Shown one piece after another: positions 18,047-26,164 of a stretch of DNA of 48,874 nucleotides. Each line of letters starts with the position of its first letter. Position 1 is the stretch's first letter. Under the pieces are notes generated by a model that was given only the letters and a program-made list of their open reading frames with translations, ran no database searches and was not told the origin of the DNA. The stretch is from Caulobacter sp. (lineage in GTDB: Bacteria; Pseudomonadota; Alphaproteobacteria; Caulobacterales; Caulobacteraceae): positions 1 through 48,874 of the forward strand of contig JAMFTA010000078.1 of NCBI GenBank assembly GCA_026225565.1, given 5' to 3'. A program made the translations under genes and the position numbers.

Positions 18047-19102
18047 ATGGATTTCCGCCTCTCAGAAGAAGCCCTGATGCTGGCCGAAACGGTCGAGCGC
18101 ATGATGTGGGAGACCTGCTCGTTGGCGAATTTGCGGGCGCTCGTCCTGTCCGGCGAACCCTATGATCGCGGACGATGGGGGCAGATCATCGCCCTGGGCC
18201 TCCCCGGCATGCTCGCGCCCGTGGAGGCGGGCGGGAGCGGGCTCGATGAGCTGGCCGGGGTGCTGGTGGCCGAGGCTTGTGGTCGGGTGGCCCTTCCCGA
18301 ACCCCTTATCGAGCATGCCGGCGTAGCCATTCCCCTACTTGCTGCCGCCAAGCCCGACGCGGACGTTCTTACAGCTGCGGTTCAGGGCGAGGCGCAGTTG
18401 GCGATCGGCCATCCGGCCAACCCGTTTGTCGCCAACGCTGACACCGCTGAGGCGATCCTCCTGCCGCATGGCGATGAGGTTCACCTCGTGCCGTCGAGCG
18501 CCGTCGAGCTTCGGCGTCATGAGAGCTTCGACGAATTCCGCCGACTGTTCGCGGTCTCCTGGAATCCAGGGGCCGCCACCCGCATCGCGGACGCCTCTCT
18601 TGGCCGCCGGCTCTGGGCGAAGGCGCTAGAACGGGGCGCCTTGCTGGCCGCCGGACAGGCCCTTGGGCTGGCGAAAGGGGCGATCGATCTCGCCGTCGAC
18701 TACGCCAAGGTGCGAGAGCAGTTCGGCAGGCCGATTGGAACCAATCAGGCGGTCAAGCACATCTTGGCCGACCAGCAGGTCCACCTGAGCTTCGCGCGGC
18801 CGGTCGTCCTGGCCGCGGCCGCGGATTTCGCCGCGGGGGACAACGTCTCTTTGGCGCGCGTGAGCCATGCGAAGCTGGCCGCATGCGCCGCCGCGGAGAG
18901 CGCCAGCCGCGCGGCCGTCCAGGTCCTGGGCGCCATCGGGATGACCGCAGAGGCCGGCGCCCATTTCTATGTTAAGCGCGCCCTGGCGCTGTCCGCCGCC
19001 TGGGGGACGAAGGCCTTCCATCGCGAGCAGGTCGCCGAACGGGTTTTCGAAGCGCAGATCGGCCCTGCGAACACCTTTCCGCGCGGAGGAGCTGCTGCAT
19101 GA
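18047..19102 (+). CDS. Acyl-CoA dehydrogenase, probable small partner of a heteromeric pair
   Basis: A 351-residue divergent ACAD. The C-terminal half is clear (YAKVREQFGRPIGTNQAVKH; QVLGAIGMTAEAGAHFYVKR), while the middle domain is shortened and lacks the SEPxAGSD loop. This is typical of the second subunit of heteromeric ACADs. It follows the previous ACAD by 2 bp and overlaps the next gene by ATGA, so the pair is very likely made together. Confidence 0.9.
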   Translation: MDFRLSEEALMLAETVERMMWETCSLANLRALVLSGEPYDRGRWGQIIALGLPGMLAPVEAGGSGLDELAGVLVAEACGRVALPEPLIEHAGVAIPLLAAAKPDADVLTAAVQGEAQLAIGHPANPFVANADTAEAILLPHGDEVHLVPSSAVELRRHESFDEFRRLFAVSWNPGAATRIADASLGRRLWAKALERGALLAAGQALGLAKGAIDLAVDYAKVREQFGRPIGTNQAVKHILADQQVHLSFARPVVLAAAADFAAGDNVSLARVSHAKLAACAAAESASRAAVQVLGAIGMTAEAGAHFYVKRALALSAAWGTKAFHREQVAERVFEAQIGPANTFPRGGAAA

Positions 19103-19476
19103 GCGCAGAGGATGGGGTGCGTAATGCTGAGGCGAACCGCTGCACCGCCATGCTCGCGGGCGACGTCGCGGCGCTCGACGCCCTGCTGTCCGAAAACCTC
19201 ACCTTCGTTCATGCAACGGGAGCGGTTGACGGTAAGGCCGTCTTCTTGCAGAAGGTGGCGGCGGCGGCCATCCTCTATCATTCGATCGATTGGACCGAGC
19301 CGCAGATCGACGTCCTGGGCGGGATCGTCGCCATGCACGGGATCATGATGCTGGAGGTCACCGTCGCTGGCGTCGTCAAGATCCTACACAATCGGGTGAT
19401 CATGCTCTGGGAAGCCGAAGGGGGCGCCTGGCGGCTTCGCTACTTCCAATCCACTCCAAGCATCCAGAAGTACTGA
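19099..19476 (+). CDS. NTF2-like/DUF4440-type small protein
   Basis: A 125-residue protein with the NTF2-like pattern: ANRCTAMLAGDVAALDALLS followed by LTFVHATGAVDGKAVFLQKV and strands ending WRLRYFQSTPSIQKY. The WRLRYFQSTPS ending is usual in DUF4440 proteins. Its ATG overlaps the ACAD stop, making it the last gene of the BVMO operon. Members of the fold can be isomerases or hydrolases, or may have no catalysis; no function is assigned. Confidence 0.8.
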   Translation: MSAEDGVRNAEANRCTAMLAGDVAALDALLSENLTFVHATGAVDGKAVFLQKVAAAAILYHSIDWTEPQIDVLGGIVAMHGIMMLEVTVAGVVKILHNRVIMLWEAEGGAWRLRYFQSTPSIQKY

Positions 19477-19640
19477 TGGGACGTTTCGGTGTCGCGGCGT
19501 CGAGGGTCTGACGGCGTTCAACAGTTCCCATGCCGCCTGCGGCGCCGCGCTCACTGGATCAGCATCTGCGTCGCGCCTTTCAAGCTGAACACCCCTGTAT
19601 CGCTAATTCCATCCGAGGAGACAGAGGAGGAAGCGTGTGT

Positions 19641-19961
19641 TCAGTGCTGGCTTTCCGGGGTGCGCATCACCAGCCCGTCGAGCTCATCCGTGACCTTGAT
19701 CTGGCAGGACAGGCGTGAGTTCGGTTGAACGCCTTCGGCGAAGTCAAGCATGGATTCCTCCATTGCATTGGCCGGGCCAACCTTTTCTATCCAGGCCTCG
19801 TCTACATAGACGTGGCAGGTCGCGCAGGCGCACGCGCCGCCGCAGTCCGCGTCTATGCCGGGGACGTTGTTCTTGATTGCCCCTTCCATCACCGAATATC
19901 CCGGGTTCACCTCGATGGTGCGCGAAGAGCCGTCGTGGGCGACGTAGGTAATTTTGGCCAT
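19641..19961 (-). CDS. 2Fe-2S ferredoxin (adrenodoxin/putidaredoxin type)
   Basis: A 106-residue ferredoxin. The cluster ligands are visible as C40-x5-C46-x2-C49 in [19 protein letters not shown] and Cys86 in LSCQIKV; the [18 protein letters not shown] region is standard for the P450-partner class. It probably delivers electrons to the P450s at 5825-7006 and 30659-31900 (inference). It is transcribed from the same direction as the ACAD at 20144-21322 and likely belongs to that operon, controlled by the perfect palindrome at 21470-21491. Confidence 0.95.
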   Translation of the reverse strand: MAKITYVAHDGSSRTIEVNPGYSVMEGAIKNNVPGIDADCGGACACATCHVYVDEAWIEKVGPANAMEESMLDFAEGVQPNSRLSCQIKVTDELDGLVMRTPESQH

Positions 19962-19995
19962 AACTCTGTGTGTCCCTTGATCGTTCGTGTACTGT

Positions 19996-20088
19996 CTACT
20001 CGGCAGCGGCCGGGGCGGCTGTCTTCTCGCCCTCGGCGCGACGAAGTTTGCCGTCGATGTGGAGCTTGGCTTCGGGAAGCACAGTCAC
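19996..20088 (-). pseudogene. 30-codon remnant of an aldehyde dehydrogenase N-terminus
   Basis: A GTG at 20088, with AGGAG 8 bp upstream, opens a 30-residue frame that ends in TAG. The sequence [20 protein letters not shown] looks like the start of an ALDH (strand-turn-strand 'LxIDGxLxxAEGGKT'), then gives way to an Ala-rich tail. It sits between the ferredoxin and ACAD genes. Most likely the 5' end of a deleted gene that keeps its ribosome-binding site; it may still be translated. Confidence 0.45.
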
Positions 20089-20143
20089 AGTCGTTTCTCC
20101 TGTTTCATTCCCGCTGGCGCGGGCGGCTCGAATATCTGAGGAC

Positions 20144-21322
20144 TCAGCGGCCGCGCGGCAGGCCGAGCAGCCGATCTGCGGTGATCTCCCGCTGGATCTC
20201 GGACGTCCCGCCCGAGATAGTGAAGACCCAGCTCCAGAGATAGTCGTAGGTCCACGGATAGTGGCTGCGGTCGCCGTCGAACTCCAGGAACTCCCAGCCC
20301 AGAACTTCCGAAACCAGCTGCATGAGCGCCTTGTGGACGCTGGTGACCATTAGCTTCGTGAGCGATCCCTTGGGGCCTGGCACGCCGGTGAGGTCGGTCT
20401 CGCTAATGTCGGCGAGCGTCATCGCGCGGATCGCCATCGTCTCGGCTTTCAGGCTCGCCAGGCGCCGGGCCACCTCGCTGTCGGTGATCGCCGGTTGACC
20501 GTTCTCGAGCTTGACCCGGTGGGCCAGTTCGATCGCCCGTTCCACGCGTTCGAACAGCTCAAGCTGGTCGGCGATGAAGCCGAGCCCACGCTCGAACGCC
20601 AGGGTGGATAGAGCGGTCGACCAGCCGCCGCCGATCGCGCCCACGACGTTCGACCGCGGAATCCGCACATTGTCGTAGAAGACCGTGTTCACATGCTCGT
20701 CGTTGAGCATGGTGCGGATCGGCTGGATCTCGATGCCCGGGGAGCGCATGTCGCAGATGAGCCAGGTCAGGCCTTTGTGACGTTCCGATCCGGGCTCGGT
20801 GCGGATCAGGAGCTCCTGGAAGTCCGCATGCTGTGCGTCCGTCGTCCACATCTTGGCGCCATTGACCACGATCCAATCGCCGTCCACTTCGCCTCGCGTG
20901 CTGAGCGCGGCGAGATCAGAGCCGGCGCCAGGTTCGGAGAATCCCTGGCACCAGAGTGATCTGCCGTTAAGGATACTGGACAGGTGTTCGGTCTTCTGCG
21001 CCTCCGTCCCCTTTGCGATCAGCGTCGGCCCTGCATGCATCAGGGCGACATAGGTGGTGTTGATGTGATGCGGTGCGTTGGCCCTAGTCATCTCCTCGTA
21101 CCAGATGACCTGCTGCAGCCCGCTCAGACCAAGGCCCCCGAACGCCTTCGGCCAGGCGACCCCGGCCCACCCATGCTCATAGAGCTTCCTCTGCCAGTCG
21201 CGGTCGAACTGCGCTGCGGCTTGGCCTCCCAACGGGCGAGGCTGGCTTGGAATGTTTCGACTGACCCAGGCGCGCGCGCGGGCGCGGAACTCGCGATCTT
21301 CGTCAGAGTAGTCCAGGTCCAA
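20144..21322 (-). CDS. Acyl-CoA dehydrogenase (FadE-like, large type)
   Basis: A 392-residue ACAD with the full set of motifs: WCQGFSEPGAGSDLAAL, NGAKMWTTDAQHADF, TLAFERGLGF and, at the C-terminus, ISGGTSEIQREITADRLLGL. The medium-chain glutamate position is Gly, so the base is probably the glutamate of the AFERG segment, as in isovaleryl-CoA dehydrogenase-like enzymes (inference). No small partner is adjacent; the ACAD at 33027-34037 is of the small type and could pair with it. The gene is divergent from the esterase operon across a region with a perfect 22-bp palindrome. Confidence 0.93.
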   Translation of the reverse strand: MDLDYSDEDREFRARARAWVSRNIPSQPRPLGGQAAAQFDRDWQRKLYEHGWAGVAWPKAFGGLGLSGLQQVIWYEEMTRANAPHHINTTYVALMHAGPTLIAKGTEAQKTEHLSSILNGRSLWCQGFSEPGAGSDLAALSTRGEVDGDWIVVNGAKMWTTDAQHADFQELLIRTEPGSERHKGLTWLICDMRSPGIEIQPIRTMLNDEHVNTVFYDNVRIPRSNVVGAIGGGWSTALSTLAFERGLGFIADQLELFERVERAIELAHRVKLENGQPAITDSEVARRLASLKAETMAIRAMTLADISETDLTGVPGPKGSLTKLMVTSVHKALMQLVSEVLGWEFLEFDGDRSHYPWTYDYLWSWVFTISGGTSEIQREITADRLLGLPRGR

Positions 21323-21469
21323 AACAGAATTCCTCGAAGACCAGGGGCGCCCCGGCGCCGCGGGACCGCTGGCGCATTGGGTCTGGCGCGCAAGCCCTTT
21401 TGATGACCGAGCCCTCGTCAGCGCACATAGTTTGGCCTCTCCGCGCCAATACTAGCCGCGCGGACATGT

Positions 21470-21491
21470 AATGCAAGGGGTGAGTTGCATT
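21470..21491. promoter_or_regulatory. Operator-like element F (perfect AATGCA-N10-TGCATT)
   Basis: All 12 arm positions match, and the arms extend to TAATGCA/TGCATTA. It is central between the divergent ACAD and esterase operons. One of the two perfect copies. Confidence 0.8.
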
Positions 21492-21585
21492 ATGACCGCG
21501 AGCGGCGACCCATAGTCGCATGTCCCTTTTTCTCGTTGAGGAATTGGAACTGGGCGCGCCGATCCAATTGGCCTGGAAACAAAAC

Positions 21586-21607
21586 AATGAGAATGTTGTG
21601 TTGCGAT
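21586..21607. promoter_or_regulatory. Operator-like element G (AATGag-N10-TGCgaT)
   Basis: Weak copy (8 of 12), 63 bp upstream of the esterase start. It may be a second site for the plus-strand promoter or chance. Confidence 0.3.
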
Positions 21608-21670
21608 TAGCGCAAGGCCTCCATTGTGTAAGCTCCGGTCGATTGGGACCGAATAGCCGATGAGGAAGCT

Positions 21671-22606
21671 GTGGACGGATATCCTCGGGTGCACCCCTAC
21701 TATCAGGCCATTCTCGATCGGTATGCGGAAGCGCAGCGTCCCTACTTTCACCAGGTCAGCCCCGCCGTGGCGCGCGAGATGCTGCGTGCAGGCGTAGCGG
21801 CCGCGCCGCCGGAACTCGAGGAGATTCTCGATGAGGCGGCGCCGGGCCCGGGCGGCGGCGTACCTATCCGTCGTTGCCGGCCGAAGGGCGAAGTCGTCGG
21901 CGTCTGCCTCTACCTGCACTCAGGCGGCTGGATCATGGGCGGTCTGGATTTCGCCGACGCCACCTGTCGGCGGCTTGCGGCGGGGGCAGGTTGCGAGCTG
22001 ATCAGCGTCGACTACCGACTGGCGCCCGAACATCCGTTTCCGGCCGCTCTCGAAGATGCCTGGGCCGTGCTGGACTGGGTCTCCTCGACGACGGGCGGAC
22101 CGGTGCTGCTCGCTGGCGAGAGCGCTGGCGGAAACCTCGCTGCGGCCTTGGCCATCTTCGCGCGGGACGCCGGCGGTCCCGAGGTCGTTGGACAGTTTCT
22201 GGCCTATCCGGTTGCCGACCACGGTCTGGACACACCCTCCCATCGCGAGATTGGCCCGCGAAACTGGCTGCTCTCAACGCAAGACATGGCGAGCTACTTG
22301 GACCACTATTGCCCGCCCGATCTTGATCGCAACAATCCGCTGGTGTCGCCTTTGCGGGTGGCCGATGCTGCAGGGCTCCCTCCATCTCTGATCTTCGTCG
22401 CCGAGCTCGATCCGCTGCGGGACGAAGGCTTGGCTTATGCGGCTCGGCTCTCGGATGCGGGCGTGCCGGTCGGAACGCGCCTGGATTGCGGTATGCTGCA
22501 CGGCTATCTCGCCGCCGCTGCCGATGTCGACCTGGCGGGCGAAGCCTTGGCTCAAGCCGCAGCCTGGATGCGCGGGCGGGTTCGACAAGGGAAGGACGCG
22601 GCATGA
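21671..22606 (+). CDS. Alpha/beta-hydrolase of the hormone-sensitive-lipase family
   Basis: A 311-residue serine esterase. Motifs: HSGGW (83-87, variant of HGGG oxyanion hole), DYRLAPEHPFPAALEDA, nucleophile GESAGGN (Ser151), acid Asp247 in AELDPLRDEG and His277 in MLHGY. The start is the GTG at 21671 with GAGGAA 3 bp upstream. Such enzymes cleave short-chain esters or lactones; in this cluster they could hydrolyse a Baeyer-Villiger product (inference). The stop overlaps the SDR start (ATGA). Confidence 0.92.
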   Translation: MDGYPRVHPYYQAILDRYAEAQRPYFHQVSPAVAREMLRAGVAAAPPELEEILDEAAPGPGGGVPIRRCRPKGEVVGVCLYLHSGGWIMGGLDFADATCRRLAAGAGCELISVDYRLAPEHPFPAALEDAWAVLDWVSSTTGGPVLLAGESAGGNLAAALAIFARDAGGPEVVGQFLAYPVADHGLDTPSHREIGPRNWLLSTQDMASYLDHYCPPDLDRNNPLVSPLRVADAAGLPPSLIFVAELDPLRDEGLAYAARLSDAGVPVGTRLDCGMLHGYLAAAADVDLAGEALAQAAAWMRGRVRQGKDAA

Positions 22607-23340
22607 CTGGACGATTGGCGGGACGCCGCGTGCTGATCACGGGCGCGGCGAGCGGGATGGGCAAGGCGGTTGCCGAGCTGTTTGCGGGGGAGGGGGCGAG
22701 CCTCGCCCTCCTGGATTGTGACGCGGCAAAGCTGTCGGATGTCGCGGCCTTCCTGGGCGCGTTCGCGAGGGTATGTGATGTCGCCGAAGCGGGATCGGTC
22801 GAGACCGTTGTGGCCGAGGCTGCCAAAAGCCTTGGCGGCCTCGACGGTGTCGTGAGCGCGGCGGGGATCCTGGCCACCAAGCCCTTCGCGGACTTTGATC
22901 GCGCGACCTGGGACCGGCTGATCGCGGTGAACCTGACCGGCCCGTTCAACGTGATCCACTCCGCTCTTCCGGCCCTGCAGGCCGCTCCGAGTGCGACAAT
23001 CGTCAATATCGCGTCCGTCAGCGGATACCTGCCGATGGCCGGAACCACCGGCTATTCCGCGAGCAAGGGCGGCCTGATCATGTTCACCAAGAGCCTGGCC
23101 TTCGACCTTGGTCCCAATATCCGGGCGAACTGCATATGCCCGGGCGTGATCCGCACAGAGATGACGCGCTACATCTGGGAAAGCCCGGAGCATTCCCAGA
23201 GGGCCTCCGATCGCGTCGCTCTGAAGCGGCTAGGCGCCCCGGAAGATGTTTCGCGTGCGGCCCTCTACCTCAGCAGCGAGGACTCGGCGTTTACGACGGG
23301 AACCGAGATCGTCGTCGACGGAGGCTTCTGTTGGCGTTGA
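22603..23340 (+). CDS. Short-chain dehydrogenase/reductase
   Basis: A 245-residue classical SDR. TGAASGMG (13-20) binds the cofactor, NIASVSG holds the catalytic Ser138 and YSASK the Tyr151/Lys155 pair; the end VDGGFCWR is typical. LLDCD after strand 2 favours NAD(H). The start ATG overlaps the esterase stop; the frame is open further upstream, but that part is inside the esterase gene. Probable alcohol/ketone oxidoreductase on the pathway substrate. Confidence 0.93.
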   Translation: MTGRLAGRRVLITGAASGMGKAVAELFAGEGASLALLDCDAAKLSDVAAFLGAFARVCDVAEAGSVETVVAEAAKSLGGLDGVVSAAGILATKPFADFDRATWDRLIAVNLTGPFNVIHSALPALQAAPSATIVNIASVSGYLPMAGTTGYSASKGGLIMFTKSLAFDLGPNIRANCICPGVIRTEMTRYIWESPEHSQRASDRVALKRLGAPEDVSRAALYLSSEDSAFTTGTEIVVDGGFCWR

Positions 23341-23759
23341 GCCGACCCCATTCCGGAAGGTCGAGGCGGGTGCGAGGGCGCCGGCTTATGGCGCGCCGTC
23401 GCCCTATTATATCATCGGCTTCGGTTGAGAACGCTTCGCTAAGGTCGAGATAGGCGATCTATGAGCAGATGCTCGCCCGCATGCGGTCGTTCCGGCCCGG
23501 CGAGGAATAGCCCGCGATCTTCAACGCGGGTAAGATCGTCGCGTTCGCCTTCTTGCCGCTACACTGGGACTGATCTCTACAGTTCGGCCCTTGAATGTCC
23601 GCTCAGCCGGTCGTTACTCGTGGCGCCGCGCCCCTGCGCGCTGGCGCCCAGCCGGACCAGTTATGCATCGCATGACAAGCATTGCGTCGATGCGCGAATG
23701 CCTATTACACATTGTAACCAACAATGGGCTCCGAGCCCGGAAGCGAGCGGGAGGGCGAC
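23341..23759. other. Intergenic region with possible gene fragments
   Basis: No intact gene. A plus frame at 23457-23573 reads YEQMLARMRSFRPGEE, TAG, then PAIFNAGKIVAFAFLPLHWD and stop; it looks protein-like but was not identified. Near the end are element H and a short repeat TTACA-cat-TGTAA (23704-23716). Confidence 0.3.
23697..23718. promoter_or_regulatory. Operator-like element H (AATGCc-N10-TGtAac), weak
   Basis: 8 of 12 arm positions match; 41 bp upstream of the amidohydrolase start. Overlaps the repeat TTACA-cat-TGTAA, so its identity is doubtful. Confidence 0.3.
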
Positions 23760-25496
23760 ATGAACTTCAAGATCTTGATCAAGAACGGCGAAGTCGTCGA
23801 CGGATCCGGTGCGCCGGCGTTCCGAGCCGACGTGCGAATCCGCGACGGGCGTATCGTGGAGGTCGGGTCAGCCCTCGCGCCCGGCGTGGGAGAGCGTGAG
23901 ATCGACGCGAGCGGCTGTTATGTAACCCCCGGCTTCATCGAGACCCACAACCACTGGGACGGTGGGGTGTGGTGGTCTCCCAATATGGAGCCGCTGCCGG
24001 CCTACGGGATCACAACGTCGATCAACGGCAACTGCGGATTCTCCATGGCGCCGGCCAGACCGGAGATCCGAGAGGACGTCATCGACATCTTCAACTTCTT
24101 CGAGGACATCCCGGAGCCGCCGATGCGCTCGCTGGTCCCCTGGGACTGGCGCAAGTGGAGTGAGTACAAGGCGTCCTTCCTCAGGAACGTGAAGACGCCC
24201 GTGAATTTCGCGGCCTTCTGCGGGCATATCCCGGTCCGGCTCTACGTGATGGGCGAGGAGGCGTGGACCCGGGCTGCGCGCCCCGAAGAGATCGAGCAGA
24301 TGTGCGCCTTGCTCGACGATGCGCTTTCGGCTGGCGCGATGGGCCTGTCCTCGAACTGGCTCGACTACGACAAACGAGAGCGGCCCTTGCCGTCCCAGCA
24401 AGCCAACGACGCGGAATACTCTGCGCTCCTTGCCGTGCTCTCTAAATACCCGGGCGCGACCTTCCAAATCATCGTCGACCATTTCATGCGTATGACCGGT
24501 CCCGACACCGTGGAGCGGATGGGCCGCCTGGCCAAGGCGGCGGGCGTGCGCATGCAATGGGCCGGTCTTCCCACGCTCAAGTACCAGGCGAAGGTCAAGG
24601 TGCGCTCGCAAGTTCTGCACGAGCATTTCAAGACCGAGGGCCTCGATTTCTGGACCGGCTTCCATCACGTGTCGCCGACGTCGGTGATCAACTTCGTTCG
24701 TTCCTTAGTCTTCGCGCAGAACGGCAATCCGGTCTGGCAGGAACTGGTCAATGCGCCGACCTGGGAGGAGAAGGAGGCGATGCTGTCCTCCTCGGAGTGG
24801 CGAGACCGCGCCCGCGACGCCTGGAACAACCAGTTCGCCCACTCCTATCTGCATGATCCGACGGCCCTGACCCTCAGGGAGAGCGAGAGCGGCTACGGTC
24901 CAACAGGTGTGACCCTTGCCGATTACATGGCGTTGACGGGCGTCAATCATGCATCAGACGCCATGGCTCAATGGGTACTCAACAACGGCGGCGAATCGGT
25001 AGTATTCAAGAAGTCGTGGGAATGCGACGAGGATGTCGTCGTGCAACTCCTCAAGGATCCCCGTTCCGTGGGCAACATCTCGGACGCCGGCGCCCACGGC
25101 AAGATGTTCTGCGGCGCGGGCGACAATGTCTATTTGCTGACGGACTTTGTGCGCGAGCGGAACCTTCTGACCATCGAAGAGGGTATTCATGTGCTCACCG
25201 GCAAGCTCGCCCACTTCTTCGGCCTGCATGATCGGGGGCTGATCCAGGTCGGCAAGGTCGCGGACATCACAGTTTTCAACCTTGCCGAGATCGAGCGGCG
25301 GCCTGAGGAGCGGATCTGGGATGTGTGGGACGGAGCGGGCGGCCGGACCTATCGCTATACCCGGGCGCCGGCCCCGATGCGGCTCACCCTGGTGAACGGT
25401 ATACCAACCTTTGACAATGGTGCGTTCACAGGACGCTTCCCAGGACAGTTCGTTGGGCCGGAGGCCGAGACGCCCCTCGCGATGGCGGCCGAGTAA
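23760..25496 (+). CDS. D-aminoacylase-like amidohydrolase (amidohydrolase_3 family), copy 2
   Basis: A 578-residue metal hydrolase and paralogue of the gene at 674-2401. After MNFKILIKNGEVVDGSG it has the metal motif HNHWD (His63, His65; HTH in the paralogue), INGNCGFSMAP with Cys92, and ISDAGAHGKM with the catalytic Asp. The C-terminal VGKVADITVFNLAEI closes the beta-sandwich. The ATG at 23760 follows GGGAGGGCGAC. Family members hydrolyse N-acyl amino acids or cyclic amides, but this context suggests another C-N or C-O bond. Followed directly by a TetR gene. Confidence 0.88.
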   Translation: MNFKILIKNGEVVDGSGAPAFRADVRIRDGRIVEVGSALAPGVGEREIDASGCYVTPGFIETHNHWDGGVWWSPNMEPLPAYGITTSINGNCGFSMAPARPEIREDVIDIFNFFEDIPEPPMRSLVPWDWRKWSEYKASFLRNVKTPVNFAAFCGHIPVRLYVMGEEAWTRAARPEEIEQMCALLDDALSAGAMGLSSNWLDYDKRERPLPSQQANDAEYSALLAVLSKYPGATFQIIVDHFMRMTGPDTVERMGRLAKAAGVRMQWAGLPTLKYQAKVKVRSQVLHEHFKTEGLDFWTGFHHVSPTSVINFVRSLVFAQNGNPVWQELVNAPTWEEKEAMLSSSEWRDRARDAWNNQFAHSYLHDPTALTLRESESGYGPTGVTLADYMALTGVNHASDAMAQWVLNNGGESVVFKKSWECDEDVVVQLLKDPRSVGNISDAGAHGKMFCGAGDNVYLLTDFVRERNLLTIEEGIHVLTGKLAHFFGLHDRGLIQVGKVADITVFNLAEIERRPEERIWDVWDGAGGRTYRYTRAPAPMRLTLVNGIPTFDNGAFTGRFPGQFVGPEAETPLAMAAE

Positions 25497-25500
25497 GTCA

Positions 25501-26145
25501 TTGAGAAGGGTGGGGGCAGCGGCAGCGGCATGGCGATCTGAGGGCCTTGCCGCCTATTCCCAGCGTCGCAAACAGGACAGCCGCGAACGGCTCCTGGCGG
25601 CGGCGGTCGAGACCTTCTGCGCGGAGGGTTATGTCGGCGTGTCCGTCGAGGAGATCGCCGCGGCGGCCGGGCTCAGCCGCATAACCTTCTATCGCCACTT
25701 CAGCTGCAAGGTCGACCTGGCGGTCGAGGTGTTCCGCGGTGCGGCCGGCGCGGCTATGCCGCGCTTTCTGGCGATCCGCGAAGCCGGCGCTCTGGACGGT
25801 CCCGCCATCCGTTCCTGGATCGCCCAACTCTTTGCGTCGGACCGGCTCAATCGAAGACTGCTGCGGGCGTTCACGCAGGCTGCCGGCGTCGATCCGGACT
25901 TCACGGAGCAGGCGCAGGCGCTGATCACCGACATCATCGCCGGCCTCGGCGAGGGCGTTCCGGCATTCGCTATAGACCCTGACGAGCCGGGCGATCGGCG
26001 TCGCTGGCTCGAGGCCTGGCTCCTGATCTATGAGATCCTCGACCAGAGCAATCACTCGGCGCTCGAGTCGGGCATCGCGGGCGATCCCTTGGTGATCGAC
26101 ATCCTCGCCGATCGGTTCCTCGGCTTCATCCGGGCGGCCCATTGA
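25501..26145 (+). CDS. TetR-family transcriptional regulator (distinct type)
   Basis: About 214 residues. The helix-turn-helix is VEEIAAAAGLSRITFYRHFS after RERLLAAAVETFCAEGYVGV. It is not a close relative of the two TetR proteins at 2.8-5.6 kb; its recognition helix differs, so it should have other targets. The start is unclear: the frame is open to 25411 inside the amidohydrolase; TTG at 25501 (used here) and GTG at 25510 are candidates. It is 4 bp after the amidohydrolase stop, so probably co-transcribed. Confidence 0.82.
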   Translation: MRRVGAAAAAWRSEGLAAYSQRRKQDSRERLLAAAVETFCAEGYVGVSVEEIAAAAGLSRITFYRHFSCKVDLAVEVFRGAAGAAMPRFLAIREAGALDGPAIRSWIAQLFASDRLNRRLLRAFTQAAGVDPDFTEQAQALITDIIAGLGEGVPAFAIDPDEPGDRRRWLEAWLLIYEILDQSNHSALESGIAGDPLVIDILADRFLGFIRAAH

Positions 26146-26164
26146 TCTCGGCGCAGTCCTTGCC

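Larger units (their letters stand above)
21323..21669. other. Divergent promoter region (ACAD/ferredoxin versus esterase/SDR)
   Basis: A 347-bp non-coding region, less GC-rich than the genes. It contains the perfect element F and the weaker element G, and no gene of its own. Confidence 0.6.
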
